A stretch of 64,000 nucleotides of DNA from Caldilineaceae bacterium SB0661_bin_32 (GCA_009841235.1 VXMH01000014.1:81387-145386), one strand, 5' to 3'. Positions 8,886 through 18,558 are shown, numbered from the stretch's first letter. Notes: generated by a model not told the origin, from the letters alone. Program-made: numbers and translations.

Positions 8886-11651
8886 CTATTCTTCGACCAG
8901 GCGAAAACTGTAAGAGCCGGAGCCCACCTGGAAGGTTATGGCGTCCCCCTCCTCTTCCCCTGACTCTATCCCCGCAATGCCCGGTCTGTACACGCCCTCT
9001 TGCCAAACTGTCTCTCCACCCTCTTGAATAGCCACCGAACCCAACCCCAACTTGGGCACGCTGACCCCGGCTGTCGTATTGACAGGCACGGTCACCTGCA
9101 GAGTGAACGTCCTTTCTTCTCGCTGCCAAGCCGACGCCACCGTGCCGGACTGCGTCTCGACCTTGGCGTCCACACCGGTCACCCCGCCGACCACACTGGG
9201 ACTGATCGCAATCGTCCGGTAGCCAGGACTCGTCGGGCTGATCCCAGCCAGCGTACGGTAAAAAAAGACCTCCGTGCTGCAGAACATCTTCATGTTCAGG
9301 CTCAACTCCTCCTCCGGGTCGCCGTTCCAGGACTCCCACACCGTCGTCGCTCCCTTGGCGATCTGCTCTCCCCAGCTTGGAAAAGTCGTCTGCGACATCA
9401 ACTCGGCCACAACCTCCGCCTGCCCGTAGCGCGGCAGCGCATTCTCCAGCGCCGCCGTGCCGATGATCCCCGTCGTCAGATGCCCGCCCTGGCGCACGCG
9501 AATCTCCTCGACCAGGTTGGCGACAACCGCCTCTACCCTCTCCTCCGGCACCAAATCAAGGTGCAGCGCTACCGCGTTCGCCGTCTGGCTCCCGCCCCCG
9601 TACTGGTTGGCCTCTTCGTCCAGAAACTCGCGGTTGAACGCCTCCCTGATCTCCCCGGCCAGCGCACCGTACCGCCGCGCCTCCTCCTCCTCGCCCAGTA
9701 CCCGCGCCGCCTGCGCCAGAATCCACACACAGTGCTGGTAATAGGCCGTCGACATGAGCGGCATCGGCGTATGCAGCGGCTTGAAGCTGGAAGTTCCGTC
9801 CGCCTGCGGCTCCATGTGGTCGCCCAGCCCGTGGCGCATGATATGCCCTTCCGCCAGCGCGCCGTAAAACGCCATCATCCGCTTCAACGGACCGTAATGC
9901 CTGGCCAGAACGCGTACGTCACCGTAATGCCGGTAGACCTGCCACACAAAGATCGGATAAGTGCTCGCCCAGTCCATCCAGCGCAGATACGCGTCCATCG
10001 TCGCGCGCCAGTGCAGTGGAGCCACCACCGGGACATCGCCGTCCTCTTTCTGCGCATCGGCGATATCCTCCAGCCACTTCGCCCAGAAACTGGCGCTCTC
10101 AAAGTTGTAAAGATAGTCCTCAGCGATAAACCCCGGATCGCCCAGCCACGCCACCCGTTCGGAGCGGTCGGCCGCGTCCTGCGAAATGCTCTGAAAACTG
10201 CCCCGCAGCGTCCAGTGCACATTGCTGTGTATTTGGTTATAAAGCTCGTCTGAACAGCGAAAACGGCTCCCGGTCCCCACCGCCGTGTGCACAACCCGCC
10301 CCTCCACACTATCCAGCGCGGGCGCGCCCGGATAGCCGGTCACCTCCACATAACGGAAACTGTGCAGCGTGAAACGCGGCTCCCATATCTCGACACCATT
10401 TCCTCTGAGCGTATAACTGTCCGTCTGCCGCGCGCTATGATGTACGCCCCCATCGCGGCCGGTCCCCTGCCTGTACTCCTTCTCCGAATCCGGAGCATTG
10501 CACAGATTGCTGCGTGCGTCCAGCGTCCCGTCCGCGTACAAACAGGTCCCGTGCCGCAGCGTGACCGTCGCGCCCGCCGCCCCCCGCACCCGCAGCCGGC
10601 ACCATCCCGTTATCACCTGCCCTAGGTCGAAGATATACACGCCCTCGCGCGGGCTGTTCATCTCAACCGCCGGTAGCGTCTCGATCACGCGCGCTGGCGG
10701 CATACCCTGCGCTACCAACGCACCCCCGGGCGCGTCTACAGCCACAGCAGGCTGCCACGCCGCGTCATCGTAACCGGGGCAGTCCCAACCCGGCCTCTCC
10801 AGGCGCGCATCGTAACGCTCACCGTTGTTGAAATCGTTATACGTGATCGGGCCCGGCGCCGCCTTCCATTCGCCGTCGGAGACAATGCTGACCTGCCCGC
10901 CGTCCTCGTACTTAATTATTCCTTGCAGCAGCAGCCTCGGCCTGTCCCCGTAAGGCGTGCGGTGGCTGGGCGACGGTGGGATGTCATCCTCCGCGCTGTA
11001 CCAGCCATGCCCCAGCATGACACCGAAGACGTTGGCGCCCGGCTGCAACAGCTCCGTGACATCGTGGCTCACATAGAGCACGCGCGATCCCAAAACAAAC
11101 GGCTGGTCGTTGTTGTAATACGTGTTCCCGGGGTCCAGCACTTTCCGCCCAACCTTGGAGCCGTTCACATACAGTTCCCCATAACCCAGCCCCGACATGT
11201 GGACAGTCGCCCGCCGCACCGGCCTGTCCACCGTGAACGCCCGCCGCAACAAAGGAGCCGAGATCGTCCTGTCCGCAACGCCGATCCAATGGCCCTGCCA
11301 GTCGCTGGCCTCCAGCAACCCCATGCTGAACACCGCAGCCGCGCTGAATCTGCTGGCAACTCCCTCCCCGTCCCACACCCGCACCGCCCACCAGCAACGC
11401 TCATTGCTGACGAGGGCCGCGCCGCCATATTCCACGTGCGTCATCTCCGACGAGGCAACCCGGCCGCTGTCCCATCTGTCACCGACCCCGGCCAGCAGTT
11501 CAGCCTCGCTGCTGGCGACCAGAATCCGGTAGGCCGACTGCCTCTGACCGCGTTCCTGCGCGCGCAGCAGCCAGCTGAAGCGCGGCCGCCGCGTATCGAC
11601 GCCCATCGGATCCACGGCGTATTCACACTGCAAATCGAAGGGGGTAATCAT
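8886..11651 (-). CDS. Alpha-L-rhamnosidase, glycoside hydrolase family 78
   Basis: A 921-residue GH78-type enzyme that removes terminal alpha-L-rhamnose. N-terminal beta domains (from FDLQCEYAVDPMGVDTRRPRF; then GLGYGELYVNGSKVG, near 155-170) precede an (alpha/alpha)6 barrel. The barrel carries QDAADRSERVAWLGD, the region of the conserved general acid, and TTVWESWNGD, where the catalytic base Glu of the family lies. A C-terminal beta domain ends the protein. No signal peptide is visible, so it probably acts in the cytoplasm on imported oligosaccharides. It is divergent from the ABC operon at 12029, which may import its substrate. Confidence 0.9.
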   Translation of the reverse strand: MITPFDLQCEYAVDPMGVDTRRPRFSWLLRAQERGQRQSAYRILVASSEAELLAGVGDRWDSGRVASSEMTHVEYGGAALVSNERCWWAVRVWDGEGVASRFSAAAVFSMGLLEASDWQGHWIGVADRTISAPLLRRAFTVDRPVRRATVHMSGLGYGELYVNGSKVGRKVLDPGNTYYNNDQPFVLGSRVLYVSHDVTELLQPGANVFGVMLGHGWYSAEDDIPPSPSHRTPYGDRPRLLLQGIIKYEDGGQVSIVSDGEWKAAPGPITYNDFNNGERYDARLERPGWDCPGYDDAAWQPAVAVDAPGGALVAQGMPPARVIETLPAVEMNSPREGVYIFDLGQVITGWCRLRVRGAAGATVTLRHGTCLYADGTLDARSNLCNAPDSEKEYRQGTGRDGGVHHSARQTDSYTLRGNGVEIWEPRFTLHSFRYVEVTGYPGAPALDSVEGRVVHTAVGTGSRFRCSDELYNQIHSNVHWTLRGSFQSISQDAADRSERVAWLGDPGFIAEDYLYNFESASFWAKWLEDIADAQKEDGDVPVVAPLHWRATMDAYLRWMDWASTYPIFVWQVYRHYGDVRVLARHYGPLKRMMAFYGALAEGHIMRHGLGDHMEPQADGTSSFKPLHTPMPLMSTAYYQHCVWILAQAARVLGEEEEARRYGALAGEIREAFNREFLDEEANQYGGGSQTANAVALHLDLVPEERVEAVVANLVEEIRVRQGGHLTTGIIGTAALENALPRYGQAEVVAELMSQTTFPSWGEQIAKGATTVWESWNGDPEEELSLNMKMFCSTEVFFYRTLAGISPTSPGYRTIAISPSVVGGVTGVDAKVETQSGTVASAWQREERTFTLQVTVPVNTTAGVSVPKLGLGSVAIQEGGETVWQEGVYRPGIAGIESGEEEGDAITFQVGSGSYSFRLVEE

Positions 11652-12028
11652 CTGGCTGCCGTGTCGGAATGACAGATGGAAGCAACTCTGTTCCGTATTG
11701 TACCAGAACGCATCGCATCAGCAGCAGTGGGCGCGCATTCCGAAAAGTGCCCCCGCCCTCCTGTATACGGAAGGGCGATTTCTGGCAGATTTCTTCGTCG
11801 GCTGTAAGGGCAAGTCAATGTGGCCTCAAATACAGAGTTTGCAGCGCCTCCGGTGTCTCTGCTATGATTCAGCTACCGGCCCGCAGCATGTTTCACGCGA
11901 CGTTGACCCCCAAACATCGTCTGATCCATGCCGTGATTCGCAGATCTTCACCCAACGACCTGACCTGCAGTTACACTTTGTAGACAAGCGATCCCTCCCT
12001 ACTCCCTTTCCAATCCAGGAGGAACACC
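11652..12028. other. Divergent intergenic region
   Basis: This 377-base region separates the rhamnosidase and the second ABC operon. It contains one clear promoter toward the right (11839-11868), leaving a long leader of about 150 bases. No convincing promoter or operator was seen toward the rhamnosidase. Confidence 0.5.
11839..11868 (+). promoter_or_regulatory. Sigma-70-type promoter of the second ABC operon
   Basis: TTGCAG at 11839-11844 and TATGAT at 11863-11868 with an 18-base spacer point toward the binding-protein gene at 12029. Confidence 0.6.
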
Positions 12029-13363
12029 ATGACCCGAAAAGCACACGCTTCCCAGTCGCGCCCCGTCTCCCGTCGTGCCTTCCTCAAGACAGCCGGCGCC
12101 GGCGCCGCGTTCGCCGCGCTTAGCGCCTGCGCCGCACCCGTAGCCGCCCCCGCGGAAGGGACCAGCGACGAAGATGCCATGGCCGAACCGCAGGAGTTGA
12201 ACATCGTCTATTGGGCCGACAGCAATGACTTCTTCCAGGGTGTGATCGACCAGTATCAGGAAGAGACCAGCAACATCGTCAACTATGAAGTCGCGCCGGC
12301 TGTTTACATCGAATGGCAGCAGATGATGACGACACGGCTGGCATCGGGCGATACCGGCACCGACGCCTTCCACTCCGACGACTTCCAGGCCGCCATCTAC
12401 GGCGCCGCCGGCTGGCTCTCCCCGCTCGAGCCCGTCGTCGAACTCTATGACATCGACCTCGATGACTGGCCCCAGACGTTGATCCACGATGTTTCCTCCT
12501 GGGACGGCGTGCTCTACCGCATTCCTTGGGGCAACGACACCGAGATCTTCTTCTATCGCACCGACTATTTCGAGGAAGCCGGCGTCTCTCCGCCCACCGA
12601 CTGGAACGAACTGGTCGAAGTCGGCACTGCTCTCACAGATGAGGACGCAGGCGTCTACGGTATCGCCCTTTCCGCCACGATCGGCGGCCAGCTGGGCAAC
12701 GAAATCCAGCATTGGACCAATCAGGGCGGCGGCGCCATCAACAACCTCGACAACGACGGCGCCCGCGAAGCACTCGCCTTCTATAAGGCGCTCTACGCAG
12801 AACACAACATCGCCCCTGATTCTGCCCCGCAGGAGGACTATAGCTCCGTCTTCCAGGGCTGGCTCTCCGATAAGTACGCCATGTGGTGGTGCTGGGACGG
12901 CTTCTTCGGCGCCATGCGCACCAACGAGGAGTTCTGGGCTGATCAGGTTTCCGCATTCCTGCCGCCGATGGGGCCGGACAACGCCGAGACGATCACCGGC
13001 TGCTGGGGCTGGTCCGCCGTTGCCAGCTCGCCTAACCAGGACCTGGCCGCCGAGTGGGTCGGCTTTACCGCACGCTCCGATGTCATGAAGCAGCAGATCT
13101 ATCGCGGCCGCGTTCCCGCCCGTGTCTCCCTCTGGGCCGACCCCGAAGTCCAGGATCTCGCACCCTCTTCGCCCTTCCTCTTGGATCTGGCAGAGGCCGG
13201 CGGCCTTGTCAAGGCCCGCCCGGTTACCCCCAGCATCCAGGAAATCTACGACGCCGCCGAACAGAACGTTCACGCCTATCTGACCGATCAGGTCAGCCTC
13301 GATGAAGCAGTCACGGCCGCCATGGACAAGATCAACCCAATCCTCGAACGCGATCTGGGCTGA
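12029..13363 (+). CDS. Extracellular sugar-binding lipoprotein (ABC, family 1)
   Basis: A 444-residue periplasmic-type binding protein anchored as a lipoprotein. The N-terminus has a twin-arginine signal (SRRAFLKTAGAGAAF) and a lipobox LSAC with Cys at about residue 34, followed by an Ala/Pro linker. The fold is that of MalE/UgpB-like proteins (LNIVYWADSND, WGNDTEIFFYRTDYFEEAGV). AGGAGGAACACC precedes the ATG. Two permease genes follow, then three Gfo/Idh/MocA genes, suggesting a sugar or polyol that is oxidised after uptake. A stem-loop lies just past its stop codon. Confidence 0.92.
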   Translation: MTRKAHASQSRPVSRRAFLKTAGAGAAFAALSACAAPVAAPAEGTSDEDAMAEPQELNIVYWADSNDFFQGVIDQYQEETSNIVNYEVAPAVYIEWQQMMTTRLASGDTGTDAFHSDDFQAAIYGAAGWLSPLEPVVELYDIDLDDWPQTLIHDVSSWDGVLYRIPWGNDTEIFFYRTDYFEEAGVSPPTDWNELVEVGTALTDEDAGVYGIALSATIGGQLGNEIQHWTNQGGGAINNLDNDGAREALAFYKALYAEHNIAPDSAPQEDYSSVFQGWLSDKYAMWWCWDGFFGAMRTNEEFWADQVSAFLPPMGPDNAETITGCWGWSAVASSPNQDLAAEWVGFTARSDVMKQQIYRGRVPARVSLWADPEVQDLAPSSPFLLDLAEAGGLVKARPVTPSIQEIYDAAEQNVHAYLTDQVSLDEAVTAAMDKINPILERDLG

Positions 13364-13378
13364 TACCCGTAATGAACT

Positions 13379-13446
13379 GCCGGTGGCCAGCATCAACACT
13401 GGTCACCGGCAACTGACCACCGGCAACTGACCACTGACAACTGGTG
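13379..13446 (+). repeat. Post-binding-protein hairpin plus tandem ACCGGCAACTGACC repeats
   Basis: GCCGGTGGCCAG (13379-13390) pairs with CTGGTCACCGGC (13399-13410) around an eight-base loop with one mismatch. Directly after come near-tandem copies of ACCGGCAACTGACC and a degenerate CCACTGACAACTGG. It lies between the binding protein and the first permease. A T-tract is absent, so mRNA stabilisation or REP-like function fits better than termination. Confidence 0.65.
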
Positions 13447-13454
13447 TTCCACCT

Positions 13455-14345
13455 TTGTTCGGTCAACAGAACCTCAGCACACGTCGCATACTTCTGGCTT
13501 GGCTGCTGGTCACCCCAGTGGTTCTGTGGCGGCTCCTCACATCCGTCTATCCCTTCCTGCGCACCTTCTACATCAGCTTCTTCGACAACAGCCCCGTGCG
13601 CCGCACCTTCGACTTCGTCGGCCTGGACAACTACATGGCGCTGACTCGCGACGCCAACGTCGACGCCACCCTCACCTTCACCCTCTTCTTTACCGTTACC
13701 TCCGTCGCCCTGCAGGTCGTGCTCGGGCTGGCCATCGCCGAACTGCTCAACCAGCGCTTCAAAATGCGCAACTTTGCGCGCGCCGTTAATCTGCTGCCTT
13801 GGGCCATGGCCCCGATCGTGATCGCCACCGCCGCCCGCTGGATCTTCCACCAGGATTACGGCCTCATCAACGACATCATCTGGCGGATCAGCGGCGAACG
13901 CCCGCTCTGGCTCGTCAACTTCACCACCGCCCGCTTCGCCGTAACCATCACCGACGTCTGGAAAAACACCGCCTTCCTCGCCGTAATCTTCCTCAGCGGC
14001 CTCCAGGGCATCCCTCTTGAACTTTACGAGGCCGCCAAGATCGACGGTGCCGACGGCGCGCGCTCCTACTGGTACATCACCCTGCCGCTGCTGATGCCGC
14101 TCATCATCTCGATGATCATCTTCACCGCCATCTTCCGCGTTCTCACCTTTGAAATCGTCTACGCGCTCACCAATGGCGGCCCCGGCACCGCGACATCGCT
14201 GCTCTCATATCTCGTCTATCTTGAAGGCTTCCGCGTTCTCAATTTCGGCTACGCGTCCGCCATCGCCATGCTGCTCTTTTTCATCGTCCTGATCGTTGGT
14301 GTCCTCGGCTACGGCTTCCTCCGCCGCGCCTGGGAACGGCTGTAA
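13455..14345 (+). CDS. Sugar ABC transporter permease (MalF type)
   Basis: A 296-residue inner-membrane subunit with about six helices. The coupling loop is ELYEAAKIDGADGARSYWYI. The only upstream-compatible start in frame is TTG at 13455 with a weak ribosome site; the intergenic repeat runs right up to it, so the start is uncertain, but the first helix (ILLAWLLVTPVVLW) begins soon after. It pairs with the next permease. Confidence 0.85.
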   Translation: MFGQQNLSTRRILLAWLLVTPVVLWRLLTSVYPFLRTFYISFFDNSPVRRTFDFVGLDNYMALTRDANVDATLTFTLFFTVTSVALQVVLGLAIAELLNQRFKMRNFARAVNLLPWAMAPIVIATAARWIFHQDYGLINDIIWRISGERPLWLVNFTTARFAVTITDVWKNTAFLAVIFLSGLQGIPLELYEAAKIDGADGARSYWYITLPLLMPLIISMIIFTAIFRVLTFEIVYALTNGGPGTATSLLSYLVYLEGFRVLNFGYASAIAMLLFFIVLIVGVLGYGFLRRAWERL

Positions 14346-14349
14346 CAAT

Positions 14350-14364
14350 TCTGGTCACTGGCGT
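14350..14364 (+). repeat. CTGGTCACTGG intergenic word
   Basis: The 22-base gap between the two permeases is mostly CTGGTCACTGGCG, the same word as in the other operon gaps. The spacing leaves no room for a strong ribosome site. Confidence 0.4.
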
Positions 14365-14367
14365 CCC

Positions 14368-15225
14368 ATGAATATACAACTCATCTCTAAACGCAGGTTT
14401 CAGACTACGCTCTTCTATCTCGCAGTCATCCTTTTCCTAATCGTTGTCCTGCTGCCGATCTACTATATTTTCCTGACCGCGTTCGCCCCGAGCGGGAAAC
14501 TGTTCACCGTACCGCTGACCTACGTTCCGCGCAGCCTGGCAACTGCACGCTTTCAGGACATTTTCGGCGCGCTGCCCATTGCCCGCTACATGCTCAACTC
14601 CACCCTGCTGGCCACCTTCTCCACCATCCTGGCACTCACCGTCAGCCTGCTGGCAGCCTACGCCATCGCCCGCCTCAATTTCCCAGGCGCAAACATGGTC
14701 ATGATCGGGCTGCTCGCCTCCAGCATGTTGCCCGGCACCGCCACCGTCATCCCCCTATTCCAGATGTTCCAGACGCTCAAGCTGATGGATACGCTGCACG
14801 GCCTCCTCATTCTCTACGGCAGCGCGCTGCTGCCGATCACCACCTGGGTGCTGGTCTCATTTCTACGCCAGGTACCCGTCGAGATCGAGGATGCGGCCAA
14901 GGTCGACGGCGCCAGTTTCTTCCAACTCCTCTGGCGCATCGTCCTGCCCGTAATCCGCCCCGGCGTCGCCACCATGTTCCTCATCAACTTCATCATCGGC
15001 TGGAACGAATTCTTCACGCCGCTCATCTTTGCCCGCGGCGCCGGCGTCAAGGTCATCACCATGGCCCTCTCCGAAGCCCAGGTCATCGGCGCCCGCAGCG
15101 AATTCGACGTCTCGTGGGGCAACATGTCCGCCGTGGCTATCCTCACCACCATCCCGGTCTTCATCATTACCCTCATCTTCCAGCGCCAGATCGTCGAGGG
15201 CATCACCAGCGGCGTCTTCAAATAA
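14368..15225 (+). CDS. Sugar ABC transporter permease (MalG type)
   Basis: A 285-residue second permease. The coupling loop EIEDAAKVDGASFFQLLWRI and the C-terminal RQIVEGITSGVFK are family features. The ATG at 14368 follows the upstream gene by 22 bases; an upstream in-frame GTG at 14296 lies inside that gene and is rejected. It completes the second transporter, which again lacks a local ATPase. Confidence 0.88.
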   Translation: MNIQLISKRRFQTTLFYLAVILFLIVVLLPIYYIFLTAFAPSGKLFTVPLTYVPRSLATARFQDIFGALPIARYMLNSTLLATFSTILALTVSLLAAYAIARLNFPGANMVMIGLLASSMLPGTATVIPLFQMFQTLKLMDTLHGLLILYGSALLPITTWVLVSFLRQVPVEIEDAAKVDGASFFQLLWRIVLPVIRPGVATMFLINFIIGWNEFFTPLIFARGAGVKVITMALSEAQVIGARSEFDVSWGNMSAVAILTTIPVFIITLIFQRQIVEGITSGVFK

Positions 15226-15250
15226 CGTCCTACAGGAGCGACAAGCTGAT

Positions 15251-16303
15251 ATGCCCACTCTAAAAGTCGGAATTATCGGGCTGGGCGGCATCGCCCGCTC
15301 CCACTGCGACGCCATCGCCACACTCGACAACGTTGAAGTCGTCGCGGTGGCTGACCTCTTCGAAGAGAAGCGCCGCCAGTACATGGACGAATACGGCATT
15401 CCCAGGGGCTACCCATCCCACACCGAGCTCCTGGAGGACGACGAAATCGACGCCGTCGCCGTCGTCCTCGGCCATCACCTCCACCACCGCCTCACCGTTG
15501 ACGCCTGCAACGCCGGAAAACACGTCCTCGTCGAAAAGCCGATGGCGCTCAGCCTCGAGCAGTGCGACGACATGATCACGGCCGCCGCCAGCAACAACGT
15601 CAAGCTCATGGTCGGCCATACCCCGCACTTCTCCGGCCCCCTCCTCAAAATGAAAGAGATCCTCGATTCCGGCCGGCTGGGCCCGCTGATGACCATCGTC
15701 TGCTTCTCGTGCAAAAACTGGACCTACGCCAACCGCGCGCCCCAGTACCGCAGCCGTTTTCATGGCGGCGGCATGTGGCTCACCAACGGCGTCCACGTCG
15801 TTGACCGCCTCACCTGGCTCATGGCCTCCCAAGCCGCATCCGTATCCGCCAGCATCGGCACCCGCGCCCACTACCAGGCCGCCGACGATACCGCCACTGC
15901 CCTCATCCGCTACAAGAACGGCCTCGCCGGCGTCGCCGTCTCCATCGCCTACGCCGACGGGCCGCCCATCATGGATACCCAGGTCATCTGCACCAACGGC
16001 ACCGTGCGCATCATCGGCGGCAGACAACCGGTCCTCCAGGTCGGGCAGGGGGATGAGTGGGAGGATATCCCCTTTGAAGTCCCGCCGGCCGTCATGCACT
16101 ACGAGTGGAAATCGTTCGTCCAGTCGATCGAACAGGACATCGAGCCCCCCACCTCCGGCGAATGGAGCCGCCACATCATGGAGATCCTCTTCGCCGCCGA
16201 GACCTCGGCCATCAGCGGGCAGGACATTGTCCTGGAAAGCGGCCTCTCCTGGACCCACCAGCGCGCAGGCATTCCCGTCACCCGCGATCACGGCTGGATC
16301 TGA
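15251..16303 (+). CDS. Gfo/Idh/MocA family oxidoreductase, tandem copy 1
   Basis: A 350-residue NAD(P)-dependent oxidoreductase with the Rossmann motif VGIIGLGGIARSH, the catalytic-lysine motif LVEKPMAL, and a substrate-side GGGMWLTNGVHVVDRLTW histidine motif. AGGAG precedes the ATG by 12 bases. It closely resembles the next gene along its whole length, including the C-terminus (SGLSWTHQR, HGWI), so the two arose by tandem duplication. Divergence is greatest around residues 120-160 and 255-275, which may reflect different substrates. Likely acts on the imported sugar or polyol. Confidence 0.9.
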   Translation: MPTLKVGIIGLGGIARSHCDAIATLDNVEVVAVADLFEEKRRQYMDEYGIPRGYPSHTELLEDDEIDAVAVVLGHHLHHRLTVDACNAGKHVLVEKPMALSLEQCDDMITAAASNNVKLMVGHTPHFSGPLLKMKEILDSGRLGPLMTIVCFSCKNWTYANRAPQYRSRFHGGGMWLTNGVHVVDRLTWLMASQAASVSASIGTRAHYQAADDTATALIRYKNGLAGVAVSIAYADGPPIMDTQVICTNGTVRIIGGRQPVLQVGQGDEWEDIPFEVPPAVMHYEWKSFVQSIEQDIEPPTSGEWSRHIMEILFAAETSAISGQDIVLESGLSWTHQRAGIPVTRDHGWI

Positions 16304-16449
16304 GGCGCACAGCCATACAGTTCGTTTTACTCAACAGACGCATCATGGCAAATTAAACCCGCAATCCCGGCCACGAATCGAACATGCCTTCCCGATACAT
16401 CAATCGATCGTACCAACTGCTGCAACCCACAGGAGCGAATTAGACAGAC
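16304..16449. other. Intergenic gap between tandem paralogues
   Basis: This 146-base gap has no ORF or obvious hairpin. It ends with a CAGGAGCGA ribosome site like the AGGAGCGA upstream of copy 1, so the ribosome-binding region was probably duplicated with the gene. Confidence 0.35.
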
Positions 16450-17502
16450 ATGGCGAAACTGAAAGTAGGAATCATCGGGCTGGGCGGCATCGCACGCGCC
16501 CACTGTAGTGCCATTGATACCCTCGATAACGTCGAGGTCGTCGCCGTCGCCGATCTGTTCGAGGAAAAGCGCCGCGAATACATGCAGAAATACGACATCC
16601 CCAAGGGCTACCCCTCCCACACCGAGCTTCTCAAAGACGACGAGGTCGAGGCCGTCGCCGTCGTGCTCGGCCATCAACTCCACCACCGCCTCACCGTCGA
16701 CGCCTGCAACGCCGGCAAGCACGTCCTCGTCGAAAAGCCGATGGCGCTCAGCCTCGAGCAGTGCGACGACATGATCGAAGCCGCCGCCAGCAACAACGTC
16801 AAGCTCATGGTCGGCCAGACCCAGCACTACTACGGCACCAGCCTCAAGGCCAAGGAGATCCTCGACTCCGGCCAGCTGGGCCCGCTGATGACGGTCGTCT
16901 GCTACATGTCCAAGAACTGGAACTACGCCAGCCGCCCGCCCCAGTACCGCAGCCGCTTCCACGGCGGCGGCATGTGGCTGGCCAACGGCGTCCACGTCGT
17001 CGACCGCCTCACCTGGCTCATGGCCTCCCAGGCCGTCTCCGTCTCCGCCAGTATGGGCACCCGCGCCCACTACCAGGCCAGCGACGACACCGCTACTGCG
17101 CTCGTCCGCTACAAGAACGGTCTCGCCGGCGTCGCAGTCTCAGTCGGTTTCGCCGACGGCGCGCCCAACTTCGAGAGCCAGGTGATCTGCACCAACGGCA
17201 CCCTCCGCTTCAGCCAGCACGGCGAAAAGTTCGTAAAGGTCGGCCAGGGAGACGAGTGGAAGGACATACCTTTCGACGATCCGCCCGTCGAGATGCACTA
17301 CGAATGGAAGTCGTTCGTCGAGGCGATCGAACAGGACATCGAGCCGCCCTCCTCCGGCGAGTGGAGCCGCCACATCATGGAGATCCTCTTCGCCGCCGAG
17401 AGTTCGGCCATCAGCGGGCGCGAGGTCGTCCTCGAGAGCGGCCTCTCCTGGACCCACCAGCGCCACGGCGTGCCGGTCACCCGCCAGCACGGCTGGATCT
17501 GA
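16450..17502 (+). CDS. Gfo/Idh/MocA family oxidoreductase, tandem copy 2
   Basis: A 350-residue paralogue of the preceding gene. It keeps GIIGLGGIARAH, LVEKPMAL and GGGMWLANGVHVVDRLTW. Its active-site-adjacent segment differs (MVGQTQHYYGTSLKAKE against MVGHTPHFSGPLLKMKE), a plausible site of substrate divergence. Same strand and operon; the next gene starts 11 bases after its stop. Confidence 0.9.
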   Translation: MAKLKVGIIGLGGIARAHCSAIDTLDNVEVVAVADLFEEKRREYMQKYDIPKGYPSHTELLKDDEVEAVAVVLGHQLHHRLTVDACNAGKHVLVEKPMALSLEQCDDMIEAAASNNVKLMVGQTQHYYGTSLKAKEILDSGQLGPLMTVVCYMSKNWNYASRPPQYRSRFHGGGMWLANGVHVVDRLTWLMASQAVSVSASMGTRAHYQASDDTATALVRYKNGLAGVAVSVGFADGAPNFESQVICTNGTLRFSQHGEKFVKVGQGDEWKDIPFDDPPVEMHYEWKSFVEAIEQDIEPPSSGEWSRHIMEILFAAESSAISGREVVLESGLSWTHQRHGVPVTRQHGWI

Positions 17503-17513
17503 GGTAAACAACC

Positions 17514-18548
17514 ATGCGAACTGCGCTACTTTCCTACAGCCATCACGGCCGCGGCATGGCCGGCACGACGCGTGACCTCGGCCACGAGATCGTCGCCGTT
17601 ATGGACGCCGTGCCAGGGCCGCGCCAGCAGTTGGCCGACGAATTCAACTGTCCCGCCTACAGCACCGCAGGCGAGTGCCTCGACGCCAGCCAGCCCGACG
17701 CCGTCCTCGTCGCCGGCAAGCACACCGAAATGCCCGGCCACGTCCGCGCCTGTGCCGAACGCGGTCTGCCCTTCCTTCTCGACAAGCCCTTCGCCGACTG
17801 CGCCGACCGTCTCCGGCCCGCCGCCGAACTTTGCACAGAGCGCAGCGTCTTCAGCGCCCTCACCCTGCCCAACCGCGGCACGGAGCTTGTAGACATCGTT
17901 CAAGGCATGATCGATGATGGCAGCTTCGGCGATCTCGTCCTCTACAACAGCCGCCTCAACAACGGGCCGCCCTCCCGCTACGACCCCACGCCCTCCGCCT
18001 GGCACAACGATGCCACTATCTCCGGCGGCGGCTGCTGGGCGACCGAGTCCGCCCACGGTATCGACACCTTCCTGCAGTTCGTCGGCGACCGCCCCGTCAC
18101 CGCCGTCGGCGGCGTCATTTCCAACTCGATGTACGCACGCGAAGTAGAGGATGTGGCGGTGGGGGTTTTGCGCACCGACGACGGCGTAACCGGCATCGTC
18201 GAATCAGGTTACAGCTACCCGTCAGGCGCCCGCGCGGGCGACCACAGCTTCCGTTTCATCGGCACCAAAGCGACGGTCCTGCAACGCTATGACCAGCAGG
18301 GAAACAGGGTGACAGAGGTCCACACAACCGAGGGTGTAACTTTTCACGAGGAATCGCCGCATACCCGCGGCATGAAGGAGATCATGCGCAGGGCGCTGGC
18401 AGCCATCGAGGAGGGACACAGCAGCTTCTCTCCTGATGTCGAGCATGCCGTGCGCATCCTCGAACTCCAGGACGCGGTCTACGCCCTCGCCCGCGCTAAT
18501 TCGATGACGAACGGCCCGCATCCCCTCGGCGCGCCCGGGGCGGTGTAG
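17514..18548 (+). CDS. Gfo/Idh/MocA-like oxidoreductase, divergent
   Basis: A 344-residue member of the same superfamily but distant from the two upstream copies. The lysine motif is present as FLLDKPFAD and the histidine motif as GGGCWATESAHGIDTF. The N-terminal strand-loop is ALLSYSHHGRGMAGTTRD and lacks the canonical GxGxxG, so dinucleotide binding may be altered. It starts 11 bases after the previous stop with GAGG upstream. The last codons overlap a tRNA-like word at the edge of the lower-GC insert, so its 3' end may have been replaced. Confidence 0.8.
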   Translation: MRTALLSYSHHGRGMAGTTRDLGHEIVAVMDAVPGPRQQLADEFNCPAYSTAGECLDASQPDAVLVAGKHTEMPGHVRACAERGLPFLLDKPFADCADRLRPAAELCTERSVFSALTLPNRGTELVDIVQGMIDDGSFGDLVLYNSRLNNGPPSRYDPTPSAWHNDATISGGGCWATESAHGIDTFLQFVGDRPVTAVGGVISNSMYAREVEDVAVGVLRTDDGVTGIVESGYSYPSGARAGDHSFRFIGTKATVLQRYDQQGNRVTEVHTTEGVTFHEESPHTRGMKEIMRRALAAIEEGHSSFSPDVEHAVRILELQDAVYALARANSMTNGPHPLGAPGAV

Positions 18549-18558
18549 CTCAGTTGGG
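18543..18558 (+). other. tRNA D-arm-like fragment at insert boundary
   Basis: GTGTAGCTCAGTTGGG matches the usual acceptor-end/D-arm sequence of bacterial tRNA genes. No anticodon or T arm follows, so this is not a tRNA gene. It sits at the edge of the lower-GC DprA/RecQ insert and could be an attachment-site remnant or chance. Confidence 0.3.

Noticed and set aside
9000..10253. 417-codon plus-strand ORF opposite the rhamnosidase
   Set aside because: Arg/His/Pro-rich shadow of a GH78 gene.
11999..13399. 466-codon minus-strand ORF opposite the binding protein
   Set aside because: Antisense shadow; plus frame has signal peptide, lipobox and ribosome site.
15260..16291. 343-codon minus-strand ORF opposite a Gfo gene
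   Set aside because: Shadow of a coding strand with strong motifs.
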